Shown: positions 8,611 through 16,146, counted from the stretch's first letter. The stretch is DNA of 16,550 bases from an uncultured Micavibrio sp. (GCA_937896295.1 CALBME010000093.1:1-16550); one strand, 5' to 3'. Made by a program: numbers and translations. Notes: generated by a model from the sequence alone, not told the origin.

Positions 8611-11460
8611 ATGAAATCCATCACCGTCCGGGGGGCGCGCGAGCATAACCTCAAAAACATCACTGTCGACATGCCCCGCGACAGCCTTGTGGTAATTACC
8701 GGCCTGTCCGGTTCGGGTAAGTCATCCCTCGCTTTTGATACGATTTACGCGGAAGGCCAGCGCCGCTATGTCGAAAGTCTTTCGGCCTATGCGCGCCAGT
8801 TCCTTGAGATGATGCAAAAACCGGACGTCGATTCCATCGACGGTCTGTCCCCCGCCATTTCCATCGAACAGAAAACCACATCGCGCAACCCGCGCTCCAC
8901 CGTCGGCACCGTTACTGAAATTTACGACTATATGCGTCTACTCTGGGCGCGCATCGGCGTGCCGTATTCACCCGCCACTGGCCTGCCCATCGAAAGCCAG
9001 ACCGTGTCCATGATGGTCGATGCGATCATGAAAATGGGCGAGGGCACCAAGCTTTACATCATGGCCCCCATCGTGCGCGGCCGTAAAGGCGAATACAAAA
9101 AGGAACTGCAGGAACTGCGCGCCAAGGGTTTTCAGCGCGCGAAGATCGACGGCAAAATCGTCGAACTCGACACCATCCCCAACCTCGACAAGAAATACAA
9201 ACACGATATTTCCATCGTCGTGGACCGTCTGGTGGTCAAGGGGGATTTGGGCAACCGTCTTGCAGACTCGCTTGAAACCGCGCTGCGCCTGGCCGACGGG
9301 CTGGTCATTGCCGAAGACGCGACATCCGGCAAGGAAACGCTGTTCAGTGAAAAATTCGCATGTCCGGTTTCAGGGTTCACCATTGCTGAAATCGAACCGC
9401 GCCTGTTTTCCTTCAACTCGCCTCACGGCGCGTGCCCGGCATGCGACGGCCTTGGCGAACAGCTGACATTCACGCCCGAACTGGTCGTTCCGCACCCGGA
9501 ATGGACCCTGTCCAAGGGGGCGATTGCGCCGTGGTCCAAGAGCCAGTCGCGCTATTATACCCAGACGCTCGAGGCGCTGGCCAAGAAATACAAATTTCCC
9601 ATGAATGCGCCGTGGAAAGACCTGAAGGAACAGGCGCGGAACATCATCCTGTTCGGTACGGGCGAAGAGGACGTGACGTTCGTGTATGAAGACGGCGCAC
9701 GCACCTACAAAACGACCAAGCCCTTCGAAGGTGTCATTCCCAATCTGCAGCGCCGCATGGTGGAAACGGATTCCGATCAGGTCCGCGAGGAACTGGGGCG
9801 TTTCCAGACTTCTGTTCCTTGTTCGCATTGCAACGGCATGCGCCTGAAACCCGAAGCCCTGGCCGTCAAGGTCAACGACTTTCATATCTCGCAGGCGGCA
9901 GCGCTTTCGATCGAAGACGCATGCGACTGGTTTGGAAAGCTGAATAAGAAACTGTCCGCCAAGCACAATGAAATCGGCGCGCGTGTTCTCAAGGAAATCA
10001 ACGAACGCCTGACATTCCTGATGAATGTCGGCCTTGATTACCTGACCCTCAGCCGTGCATCGGGCACGCTGTCCGGCGGGGAAAGCCAGCGTATCCGTCT
10101 GGCCAGCCAGATCGGTTCGGGCCTGACGGGCGTTCTGTATGTTCTCGATGAACCCTCCATCGGCCTGCACCAGCGCGACAACGACCGTCTTTTGACGACG
10201 CTGCGCCGCTTGCGTGACCTCGGCAACACGGTGCTGGTGGTCGAACATGATGAAGACGCCATCCGCTCTGCCGACTACCTGATCGATATGGGACCCGGTG
10301 CGGGTGTGCATGGTGGAAACGTCGTGGCTGCCGGCACCCCGGACGAGGTGTTCGCCAGCAAAAAATCCCTGACTGCCGATTACATGACGGGTCGCAAGAT
10401 CATTCCCGTCCCGGCCACGCGCCGCCCCGGCAAGGCCAAACAGTTCCTGAGCATCAAGGGCGCAACCGGCAACAACCTCAAAAATGTATCAGTTGATATT
10501 CCGCTTGGTACATTTACATGCGTGACCGGCGTATCCGGTTCGGGCAAATCGACCCTTGTGATCGATACGCTGTTCAACGGCATCGTCCGGGAATGGGATC
10601 AGGCCGGCGAGGCGCCGGCGCCGTTCAAGGAAATCCGCGGCCTGAGCTACGTCGATAACATCATCGATATAGACCAGTCGCCCATTGGTCGCACGCCGCG
10701 CTCCAACCCGGCCACCTATACGGGCGCATTCACGCCCATTCGTGACTGGTTTGCAGGACTGCCGGAATCCAAGGCGCGCGGTTACGACGCGGGCCGTTTC
10801 AGCTTCAACGTCAAGGGTGGCCGGTGCGAGGCATGTCAGGGCGACGGCGTCATCAAGATTGAAATGCATTTTTTGCCGGATGTATACGTCACCTGTGATG
10901 CATGTCACGGCAAGCGTTACAACCGCGAAACGCTGGAAGTGAAATACCGCGACAAATCGATCAGCGATGTTCTCGACATGACGATCGAAGACGCCGCTGA
11001 ATTCTTCAAGGCGGTGCCGTCCATCCGCAACAAGATGGAAACCATGAAGGAAGTGGGGCTTGGATACATACAGGTAGGTCAGGCCGCGACAACCCTGTCA
11101 GGGGGGGAGGCGCAGCGCGTCAAACTCTCGAAAGAGCTGTCCAAGCGCGGCACCGGCCAGACCCTGTATATTCTGGATGAACCCACCACCGGCCTGCATT
11201 TTGATGACGTGCGCAAACTGCTCGATGTTCTGCACACACTGGTGGATCAGGGTAATACCGTTCTGGTGATTGAACACAATCTCGATGTCATCAAGACTGC
11301 CGACTGGATCATCGACATGGGCCCCGAAGGCGGGAACAAGGGTGGTAAGGTTCTGGTCTGCGGCACGCCGGAAGACGTGGCCGCGCACAAGGACTCCTAC
11401 ACAGGTCAATATCTCAAGCCGCTGCTTGGAAAACCCTCAAAGGCTCGTAAATCGGCCTGA
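8611..11460 (+). CDS. uvrA: Excinuclease ABC subunit UvrA
   Basis: UvrA is the damage-recognising ATPase of nucleotide excision repair; with UvrB it scans DNA and loads UvrB at lesions for UvrC to cut. The 949 residues carry two ABC ATPase modules: Walker A GLSGSGKS (31-38), signature LSGGESQR (about 488) and Walker B VLDEPS (about 511) in the first; Walker A GVSGSGKS (640-647), signature LSGGEAQR (about 829) and ILDEPT (about 857) in the second. The C-terminal zinc module has C739, C742, C762 and C765. The first has C251, C275 and C278, but residue 254 is serine, which I recall as usual in alphaproteobacteria. A terminator precedes it and a convergent gene ends 4 nt after it. No Shine-Dalgarno is obvious. 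Confidence 0.98.
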   Translation: MKSITVRGAREHNLKNITVDMPRDSLVVITGLSGSGKSSLAFDTIYAEGQRRYVESLSAYARQFLEMMQKPDVDSIDGLSPAISIEQKTTSRNPRSTVGTVTEIYDYMRLLWARIGVPYSPATGLPIESQTVSMMVDAIMKMGEGTKLYIMAPIVRGRKGEYKKELQELRAKGFQRAKIDGKIVELDTIPNLDKKYKHDISIVVDRLVVKGDLGNRLADSLETALRLADGLVIAEDATSGKETLFSEKFACPVSGFTIAEIEPRLFSFNSPHGACPACDGLGEQLTFTPELVVPHPEWTLSKGAIAPWSKSQSRYYTQTLEALAKKYKFPMNAPWKDLKEQARNIILFGTGEEDVTFVYEDGARTYKTTKPFEGVIPNLQRRMVETDSDQVREELGRFQTSVPCSHCNGMRLKPEALAVKVNDFHISQAAALSIEDACDWFGKLNKKLSAKHNEIGARVLKEINERLTFLMNVGLDYLTLSRASGTLSGGESQRIRLASQIGSGLTGVLYVLDEPSIGLHQRDNDRLLTTLRRLRDLGNTVLVVEHDEDAIRSADYLIDMGPGAGVHGGNVVAAGTPDEVFASKKSLTADYMTGRKIIPVPATRRPGKAKQFLSIKGATGNNLKNVSVDIPLGTFTCVTGVSGSGKSTLVIDTLFNGIVREWDQAGEAPAPFKEIRGLSYVDNIIDIDQSPIGRTPRSNPATYTGAFTPIRDWFAGLPESKARGYDAGRFSFNVKGGRCEACQGDGVIKIEMHFLPDVYVTCDACHGKRYNRETLEVKYRDKSISDVLDMTIEDAAEFFKAVPSIRNKMETMKEVGLGYIQVGQAATTLSGGEAQRVKLSKELSKRGTGQTLYILDEPTTGLHFDDVRKLLDVLHTLVDQGNTVLVIEHNLDVIKTADWIIDMGPEGGNKGGKVLVCGTPEDVAAHKDSYTGQYLKPLLGKPSKARKSA

Positions 11461-11464
11461 CGGA

Positions 11465-11830
11465 TTAGTTGAGCTTGTTCTGGCTGTTGCTGATGCCGCT
11501 GAGCGCGCTCAGGAAATCGTCATGCGTAAAACGGTTCGTATCTTCAGCCTGCTCACCGTTCAGTTCGCGCAAAAGGCCCGCAATGTCGTTGCTGAAATTC
11601 CGGACGAATGCCTTGCGAAAGGCTGGCATATCCATGTAGCAGGCAAAGGCACGCCGCGCTTCGGACAGGTTGGTCTGGAGCGCGAACACGGTCGGCAGGC
11701 TGGTTTCCCGCGCACAGCGGTCCAGACGCACAAGAACGACCCGGTTCAGGCTTTTGGGAAAGATTTCGGTAATTCCATCAAGGTCATGGCCCGAAAGAAG
11801 GCCGCCATGAACATGGGGTGTTTTAGGCAT
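11465..11830 (-). CDS. Hypothetical protein, 121 residues
   Basis: I do not recognise this protein. The start at 11830 is supported by GGAAGG 8-9 nt upstream on the minus strand and by a promoter-like pair further up. The frame stays open upstream to 13114, but that part is antisense to ugd. The product is soluble, without signal peptide or membrane segment. The middle has an Arg/Phe-rich helical stretch (RRAFACYMDMPAFRKAFVRN, 59-78) that continues into NDIAGLLREL, and the C-terminus is polar (SGISNSQNKLN). It has two cysteines (C39, C64). The gene ends 4 nt after uvrA, convergently, and diverges from ugd. It could be a small regulatory or accessory protein, but there is no evidence for a function. 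Confidence 0.6.
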   Translation of the reverse strand: MPKTPHVHGGLLSGHDLDGITEIFPKSLNRVVLVRLDRCARETSLPTVFALQTNLSEARRAFACYMDMPAFRKAFVRNFSNDIAGLLRELNGEQAEDTNRFTHDDFLSALSGISNSQNKLN

Positions 11831-11866
11831 GAATGGCCCTTCCGGCACATGATGAGTATGCAATCC

Positions 11867-11896
11867 ATGATAACGATTCCTGAAGATCTTCGCCAA
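11867..11896 (-). promoter_or_regulatory. Candidate promoter for the 121-residue gene, with a palindrome in the spacer
   Basis: Read on the minus strand, TTGGCG (plus 11891-11896) is followed after 18 nt by TATCAT (plus 11867-11872). The start site would be about 30 nt before the ATG at 11830. The spacer holds the perfect 10-nt palindrome GAAGATCTTC (11882-11891), which could be an operator or chance. Confidence 0.35.
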
Positions 11897-11910
11897 TAAA
11901 TTGAATTGGC
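11892..11910. repeat. Inverted repeat GCCAAT-N7-ATTGGC between divergent genes
   Basis: GCCAAT (11892-11897) and ATTGGC (11905-11910) form a 6-bp dyad across 7 nt, in the 150-nt gap between the minus-strand hypothetical gene and ugd. It overlaps the candidate -35 of the minus-strand promoter. Its placement suits a regulator binding site. The rest of the gap is A+T-rich and shows no convincing plus-strand promoter. Confidence 0.35.
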
Positions 11911-11980
11911 ACGATAAATTTAGGCTGTTTTCATGGGGAAAAACACTCTGTAGGATGCCGCGCAACAAAGGGTTTGAGCG

Positions 11981-13303
11981 ATGCGTTTGACAATTTTTGG
12001 GTCTGGGTATGTGGGGTTGGTAACGGGCGCCTGCCTGGCTGATATCGGGCATAACGTTGTCTGCGTGGACCGCGACGCCGATAAAATCAAGGCGCTTCAG
12101 CGCGGCGAGGTGCCCATCTACGAACCGGGCCTCGACGAAAAAATTGCGCAGAATGCCAAGGCCGGACGCCTGTCCTTTACCACCGATGCGCAAAAAGGCG
12201 TCGATCACGGCAAGGTAATTTTCATCGCTGTCGGCACCCCGCCGGATGAAGACGGTTCGGCGGATATCTCGGCCGTGCTGTCCGTCGCCAAGACCATCGC
12301 GACATTCATGACCGAACCACGCGTCGTTGTGACCAAGTCGACCGTGCCGGTGGGCAGCGCCGACCAGGTACGCGACCTGATGGAACAGTCGCTCAAGGCG
12401 CAGGGCAAGGCGCTTGATTTCGATGTCGCGTCCAACCCCGAATTCCTGAAAGAAGGAAACGCGATCGAGGATTTTGAAAAACCAGACCGCATCGTTGTCG
12501 GCGTAAACACCAAGGAAACCGCGGAAGTCTTGCGCGAGATTTATGCGCCGTTCAACCGCCGGTCCAATCGCATGGTCGAGATGGATGTGCGATCCAGTGA
12601 ACTGACCAAATATGCCGCCAACGCCATGCTGGCCACCAAGATCAGTTTCATGAATGAACTCTCCAACATTGCCGACGCTTTTGGCGCCGATATTGAACAG
12701 GTGCGCATGGGAATCGGCTCGGACGCCCGCATCGGCTATCACTTCATCTATCCCGGCGCAGGTTACGGCGGTTCGTGCTTTCCCAAGGACGTGAAGGCGC
12801 TGGCCGCCATGGCGCGCCGGAAAAAGGTGCCCGCCGCGCTGGTCGAGGCGGTCGAGGACGTCAACGAACGCCAGAAAATGGTGCTGGTCGATAAAATTGA
12901 CCGTCACTACAAAGGCGACATCAAGGGCAAGACCTTCGCCATCTGGGGGCTGGCCTTCAAGCCGCAGACCGACGACATGCGCGAGGCGCCCGCGCGCGTC
13001 ATCATGGAAGCCCTGTGGAAACGTGGTGCATCGGTCCGCGCCTACGACCCCAAGGCGATGGAAGAATGCAAACGCATCTACGGCGATCGTGATGGCCTTG
13101 TCCTGTGCGACCACGCCAATGAAACCCTCAATGGTGCCGATGGGCTGATCGTCGTGACCGAATGGAAGGAATTCCAGGCGATCGATGTCGATGAAATGAA
13201 GACCCGCATGCGCGAAGCCGTCATCTTTGACGGCCGTAATATTTACGATCCCAAGCGCAAAAAAGCCCAGGGCATCGCCTATTACGGTATCGGCCGCGCG
13301 TAA
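11981..13303 (+). CDS. ugd: UDP-glucose 6-dehydrogenase
   Basis: The enzyme oxidises UDP-glucose to UDP-glucuronate in two NAD-dependent steps, supplying precursors for capsule, exopolysaccharide or LPS. The 440 residues match the family. The N-terminal Rossmann motif is GSGYVG (7-12) with an aspartate after the second strand (CVDRD). Further family blocks are YEPGLDE, GTPPDEDGSAD, TKSTVPVG, and SNPEFLKEGNAIEDF. The catalytic cysteine is C266 in GGSCFPKD, and the YPGAGYGG loop precedes it. The C-terminal nucleotide-sugar domain has WGLAFKPQTDDMREAPA. An AAAGGG lies 9 nt upstream of the ATG. The gene stands alone here, with no polysaccharide cluster beside it, so the end product is unknown. 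GDP-mannose dehydrogenase is a paralogue, but the motifs favour UDP-glucose. Confidence 0.93.
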   Translation: MRLTIFGSGYVGLVTGACLADIGHNVVCVDRDADKIKALQRGEVPIYEPGLDEKIAQNAKAGRLSFTTDAQKGVDHGKVIFIAVGTPPDEDGSADISAVLSVAKTIATFMTEPRVVVTKSTVPVGSADQVRDLMEQSLKAQGKALDFDVASNPEFLKEGNAIEDFEKPDRIVVGVNTKETAEVLREIYAPFNRRSNRMVEMDVRSSELTKYAANAMLATKISFMNELSNIADAFGADIEQVRMGIGSDARIGYHFIYPGAGYGGSCFPKDVKALAAMARRKKVPAALVEAVEDVNERQKMVLVDKIDRHYKGDIKGKTFAIWGLAFKPQTDDMREAPARVIMEALWKRGASVRAYDPKAMEECKRIYGDRDGLVLCDHANETLNGADGLIVVTEWKEFQAIDVDEMKTRMREAVIFDGRNIYDPKRKKAQGIAYYGIGRA

Positions 13304-13374
13304 TTGGCACGCGGCGGTAACACGTCCGTCGTTTTTCCGTAACGTGTAAATCTTATGCTAAAGATAAGATGTTT

Positions 13375-13398
13375 AACTGTAGGGAATCCCATACAGTT
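13375..13398. repeat. Imperfect palindrome upstream of the chemoreceptor gene
   Basis: AACTGTA (13375-13381) and TACAGTT (13392-13398) form a perfect 7-bp dyad; inside, GGG (13382-13384) can pair with CCC (13388-13390), leaving one bulged A. It ends 38 nt before the TTG start. It could be an operator or a leader hairpin. A looser pair, ACACGT (13320-13325) with ACGTGT (13342-13347), holds a TTTTT in its loop; neither resembles a good terminator for ugd. Confidence 0.4.
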
Positions 13399-13423
13399 GT
13401 ATTCATCCGCGACGTTTTGACAC

Positions 13424-13428
13424 AGGAG
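13424..13428 (+). promoter_or_regulatory. Shine-Dalgarno that decides a TTG start
   Basis: AGGAG lies 8 nt before the TTG at 13437, ideal spacing. No ATG or GTG nearby in frame gives a complete first PAS domain, so TTG is the best start. Confidence 0.7.
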
Positions 13429-13436
13429 CCAAACGC

Positions 13437-14909
13437 TTGTTTAGCAAAGAAAAAACCCATGCCCTTGAAACCCTGAATGCTGTGCTGGCATCGCAGGCGG
13501 TGATCGAATTCACTCCCGAAGGCACCATTCTGAACGCCAATAAGAATTTTACAGATGCCATGGGTTACAGCCTTGAAGAAATCACGGGCAGGCACCATTC
13601 CATGTTCGCGGAACCCGACTACGCCAAATCACCCGAATACGCCGAATTCTGGCGCAAGCTTGCCAGCGGTCATTTCGACGCCGGTGAATATAAACGCTTT
13701 GGCAAGGGTGGAAAGGAAGTCTGGATCCAGGCGTCCTACAACCCGGTCAAGGACAAGAACGGCAAGGTATATAAGGTCGTAAAATTCGCGGCTGACATTA
13801 CGGCCAAGAAACTGGCCGCCGCGGATGCCAGCGGTCAGCTCGCCGCCATCGACAAGGCGCAGGCCGTGATCGAATTCAATCTGGAGGGCGTCATCCTGAC
13901 AGCCAACAAGAATTTTCTGAATGCGGTTGGCTATACACTGGAAGAAATTCAGGGCCGTCACCATTCGATGTTCGCGGAACCTTCCTACGCAAAATCAGCA
14001 GAATATGCCGAATTCTGGCGCAAGCTGGCCAATGGCCATTATGACTCAGGTCAGTACAAACGCCTGGGTAAAGGCGGCAAAGTCATATGGATCGAGGCGT
14101 CGTACAACCCGATCATGGATATGAACGGACGTCCCTTTAAGGTCGTAAAATTCGCAACCGACATCACGAAGCAGATTGAACTGGTCGAAAACGTGCAGCA
14201 GTTGATCCACCATAATATTGGCGAGATCGATCGCGCCGTCGCCGATACCGACCGCCAGGCCCATAATGCCGCGAGCGCCGCACAGCAGAGCGCCAGCAAC
14301 ATGCAGGCCATCGCCACCGGCGCGGAGGAAATGACGGCGTCCGTGCAGGAGATTTCATCCAGCATGACCAAATCGCTGGAGGCCGTGCACAACGCCATGA
14401 CCCAGACCGCCAATGCCGATCACTCTACCCAGAAACTCGACACGGCGGCGGAATCCATGGGGGGGATTATTACCCTGATCCAGAATATTGCGGGCCAGAT
14501 CAACCTGCTTGCACTCAATGCCACCATCGAGGCCGCGCGCGCAGGCGATGCCGGCAAGGGATTTGCCGTGGTTGCGGACGAAGTCAAAAACCTTGCCAAA
14601 CAGGCCGCCGACGCGACGGAGCAGATTTCAAAAGAAATCGAAGGCATTCAGAAAGTATCAGCCAGCGTTGTCAGCTCGCTGGGTGAGATCAAGAAAAGCA
14701 TCGAAATGGTCGAAAGCTATGTCAGCGGTACGGCGAGTGCAGTGGAGGAACAGTCAGCGGTAACGCGTGAAATTTCCGCCAACATGCAAAGCGCATCGGA
14801 CGCAGTGACGTCAATCAGCCAGAATGTGGTGAACATCACCGAAGCCGTTCAGCGTTCAAGCAGCGCGGTCAATACCACCAAGGAAGCGGCCAGAACGCTG
14901 GCGCGTTAA
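13437..14909 (+). CDS. Soluble methyl-accepting chemotaxis protein with two PAS domains (BdlA-like layout)
   Basis: The 490-residue protein has two PAS domains, about residues 20-122 and 142-244, very similar to each other (shared GRHHSMFAEP, SPEYAEFWRKLA/SAEYAEFWRKLA, ASYNP, KVVKFA-DIT). The MCP signalling domain follows, with its conserved tip LLALNATIEAARAGDAGKGF (about 357-376) that contacts CheA/CheW. There is no transmembrane segment and no HAMP domain, so it should be cytoplasmic and sense an internal signal (redox, oxygen, or a bound cofactor) through PAS. The order PAS-PAS-MCP without membrane anchor is that of Pseudomonas BdlA, which controls biofilm dispersal; that is a resemblance, not proof. 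It starts at TTG after AGGAG. Its stop overlaps the stop of the convergent lipoprotein gene. No che genes are nearby. Confidence 0.92.
   Translation: MFSKEKTHALETLNAVLASQAVIEFTPEGTILNANKNFTDAMGYSLEEITGRHHSMFAEPDYAKSPEYAEFWRKLASGHFDAGEYKRFGKGGKEVWIQASYNPVKDKNGKVYKVVKFAADITAKKLAAADASGQLAAIDKAQAVIEFNLEGVILTANKNFLNAVGYTLEEIQGRHHSMFAEPSYAKSAEYAEFWRKLANGHYDSGQYKRLGKGGKVIWIEASYNPIMDMNGRPFKVVKFATDITKQIELVENVQQLIHHNIGEIDRAVADTDRQAHNAASAAQQSASNMQAIATGAEEMTASVQEISSSMTKSLEAVHNAMTQTANADHSTQKLDTAAESMGGIITLIQNIAGQINLLALNATIEAARAGDAGKGFAVVADEVKNLAKQAADATEQISKEIEGIQKVSASVVSSLGEIKKSIEMVESYVSGTASAVEEQSAVTREISANMQSASDAVTSISQNVVNITEAVQRSSSAVNTTKEAARTLAR
13493..14170 (+). repeat. Tandem duplication of the PAS-coding unit, period 366 bp
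   Basis: The first unit (about 13493-13804) and the second (about 13859-14170) align in register with a shift of 366 nt, i.e. 122 codons: GATCGAATTC occurs at 13502 and again at 13868, and gccgaattctggcgcaagct recurs near 13641 and 14007. Similarity is visible at DNA level, so the duplication is fairly recent or kept alike by conversion. Confidence 0.85.
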
Positions 14910-15400
14910 CCGCACTTGGCTTCAAGGACCTTGTCGGTGCCGCGTTCGATGATGATGTTCAGACGCTGTTCGCTGTAATCCATCGTTGCCGGCTGGTCCG
15001 GATACAGGGTGCGGATGACGCCTGTAACCTTGCTCAGGTCGATGGACTGCAGGCTTTTGCCCACCCATGACTGATCTGCGCCACAGGGGCTGGCGGCCGC
15101 GCCGGCCTCGGCGGTAGCCTCCGCTACGGTAGGGGCGGGCGTGTTCTGCATGGCCGATGAACTGGCCGGAACGGGTGTGTTCACCATGGCGCCGCCCACA
15201 ATCGCCTCCTGCGGTGTGCGCACATTGTCATCCTGCGCCTGTTGCTGGGAGACGGTACCCGGATCGCCCGAAGAGGGCGCCACCACAGGCACCTCGATCG
15301 CGTTATTGGCGTTGGTTGCGCCTTCGCGCGCCTCTTCCTTGTTCTGATCGCAGGCGGAAAGCGCCAGCACAGCGACACCGATCAGCAAAATCTTTTTCAT
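14906..15400 (-). CDS. Lipoprotein with a peptidase-inhibitor I78-type C-terminal domain
   Basis: The 164-residue product starts with a lipoprotein signal: MKK, a hydrophobic core, and lipobox LSAC with C17 as the lipidation site. The residue after it is Asp, which in E. coli holds lipoproteins in the inner membrane; this rule may not apply here. A long low-complexity Ala/Pro/Gln/Asn/Thr linker runs from about 20 to 103. The last 60 residues (PCGADQSWVGK..., then PDQPATMDYSEQRLNI... and a terminal CG) match the I78 inhibitor pattern, with C106 and C163 likely disulfide-bonded. I78 members inhibit serine proteases; the target here is unknown. GGAG lies 5 nt before the ATG. The start overlaps the upstream deaminase stop by ATGA, so the two form an operon. 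Its stop shares TTAA with the chemoreceptor stop. Confidence 0.85.
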   Translation of the reverse strand: MKKILLIGVAVLALSACDQNKEEAREGATNANNAIEVPVVAPSSGDPGTVSQQQAQDDNVRTPQEAIVGGAMVNTPVPASSSAMQNTPAPTVAEATAEAGAAASPCGADQSWVGKSLQSIDLSKVTGVIRTLYPDQPATMDYSEQRLNIIIERGTDKVLEAKCG

Positions 15401-16146
15401 GACAGCTCCGTAAGGTTCAAAATCTTTTTATCGCGCAAAAGGGCGAGGGCGTCGCCCCCCTTCGGATCGTGATCCGGAATGACGCTGGCCACCACAAGAT
15501 CAGATATATTCATGCCAAGGGCGTTTACAAGCGCGCGGGACGACGGGATCCGCGCGCAGACAACGCGGGGGTCCAGCAATGTCATGCCCATGCGCCGCAT
15601 GATGATGCCAAGACGGGTCAGTGGATCGATCGGGAACCGGTATTTGCCCGTATCGGTGCCGCGCGTACGGAAATCTTCCGGCGTGATACCGGGGGGCAGG
15701 GCCTCGAACACCAGCAGGCCACGGGGGCTGCCGTCGCGTTCCTTTACAAAAGCCAGCGTCCACGCCTCGCGCGCGCCCAGCCGGCTTTTAAACAGATGCG
15801 CCGCAGTCTCAATCGTCATGCCGGCGTTGATATCGAAAAACTCAATCGCGGTCGATGCCGGGCGCGTGGTCGCATGCTGTTCCAGAATGGGGGTGACGGT
15901 ACCGGCCTTGCGGTTCACTTCGTATACGCTGATCCCCGCCTTTTCAGCGATCAGCATGCTCATCATCTCGAACTCATCGCCGTTGCGCGCAATGAAATCC
16001 TTCTGAAACCCTTTGTGGTCGATGTAAATCGCCCGCACGCCCGCCTCGGCCAGGTTCTTGGCGCAGTTGGGGCAGAACGGGTCAGTGACACAGATATGCG
16101 CCCCGCGCATGGGCCCGCTGAATTTCAGCAGGGCGGCAAGCTCGGC
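15397..16146 (-). CDS. Deaminase-like protein (cytidine/dCMP deaminase fold), 5' end missing
   Basis: About 249 C-terminal residues remain. Near the break, AELAALLKFSGP is followed by CVTDPFCPNCAKNLAEAGV and AIYIDHKG; this is the pattern of zinc-dependent deaminases, an HAE motif then PCxxC (here FCPNC). The zinc-binding histidine of HAE is exactly where the sequence changes: the codon is CGT (Arg), and everything upstream is antisense to the solute-binding protein gene. The region after the zinc site (about 180 residues) is longer than in a simple dCMP deaminase and I do not recognise it; it includes FEALPPGITPEDF and IPDHDPKGGDALALLRD. The frame stays open to an ATG at 16341, but that N-terminus is an artefact of the join. 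The gene overlaps the downstream lipoprotein by ATGA. Substrate unknown. Confidence 0.7.
   Translation of the reverse strand, partial: AELAALLKFSGPMRGAHICVTDPFCPNCAKNLAEAGVRAIYIDHKGFQKDFIARNGDEFEMMSMLIAEKAGISVYEVNRKAGTVTPILEQHATTRPASTAIEFFDINAGMTIETAAHLFKSRLGAREAWTLAFVKERDGSPRGLLVFEALPPGITPEDFRTRGTDTGKYRFPIDPLTRLGIIMRRMGMTLLDPRVVCARIPSSRALVNALGMNISDLVVASVIPDHDPKGGDALALLRDKKILNLTELS
16131..16146. other. Abrupt junction between the deaminase gene and foreign sequence
   Basis: The 16 nt GGGCGGCAAGCTCGGC fit both families: on the minus strand they read AELAAL of the deaminase, on the plus strand GGKLG of a solute-binding protein. To the left only the deaminase makes sense, to the right only the binding protein. 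Such a short shared stretch between two unrelated truncated genes points to a chimeric join or a microhomology-mediated rearrangement. Confidence 0.7.

Noticed and set aside
11270..11899. 209-codon plus-strand frame after uvrA
   Set aside because: It starts inside uvrA in another frame and runs antisense to the 121-residue gene; no ribosome site and no recognisable motif.
11831..13114. Upstream extension of the 121-residue minus-strand gene to 549 codons
   Set aside because: The extension is antisense to ugd; the ribosome site and promoter-like pair support the start at 11830.
7507..13312. Three TTGGCACG sequences (near 7510, 11906 and 13306) resembling the -24 element of sigma-54 promoters
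   Set aside because: None has the GC of the -12 element at the required 10-nt distance from the GG.
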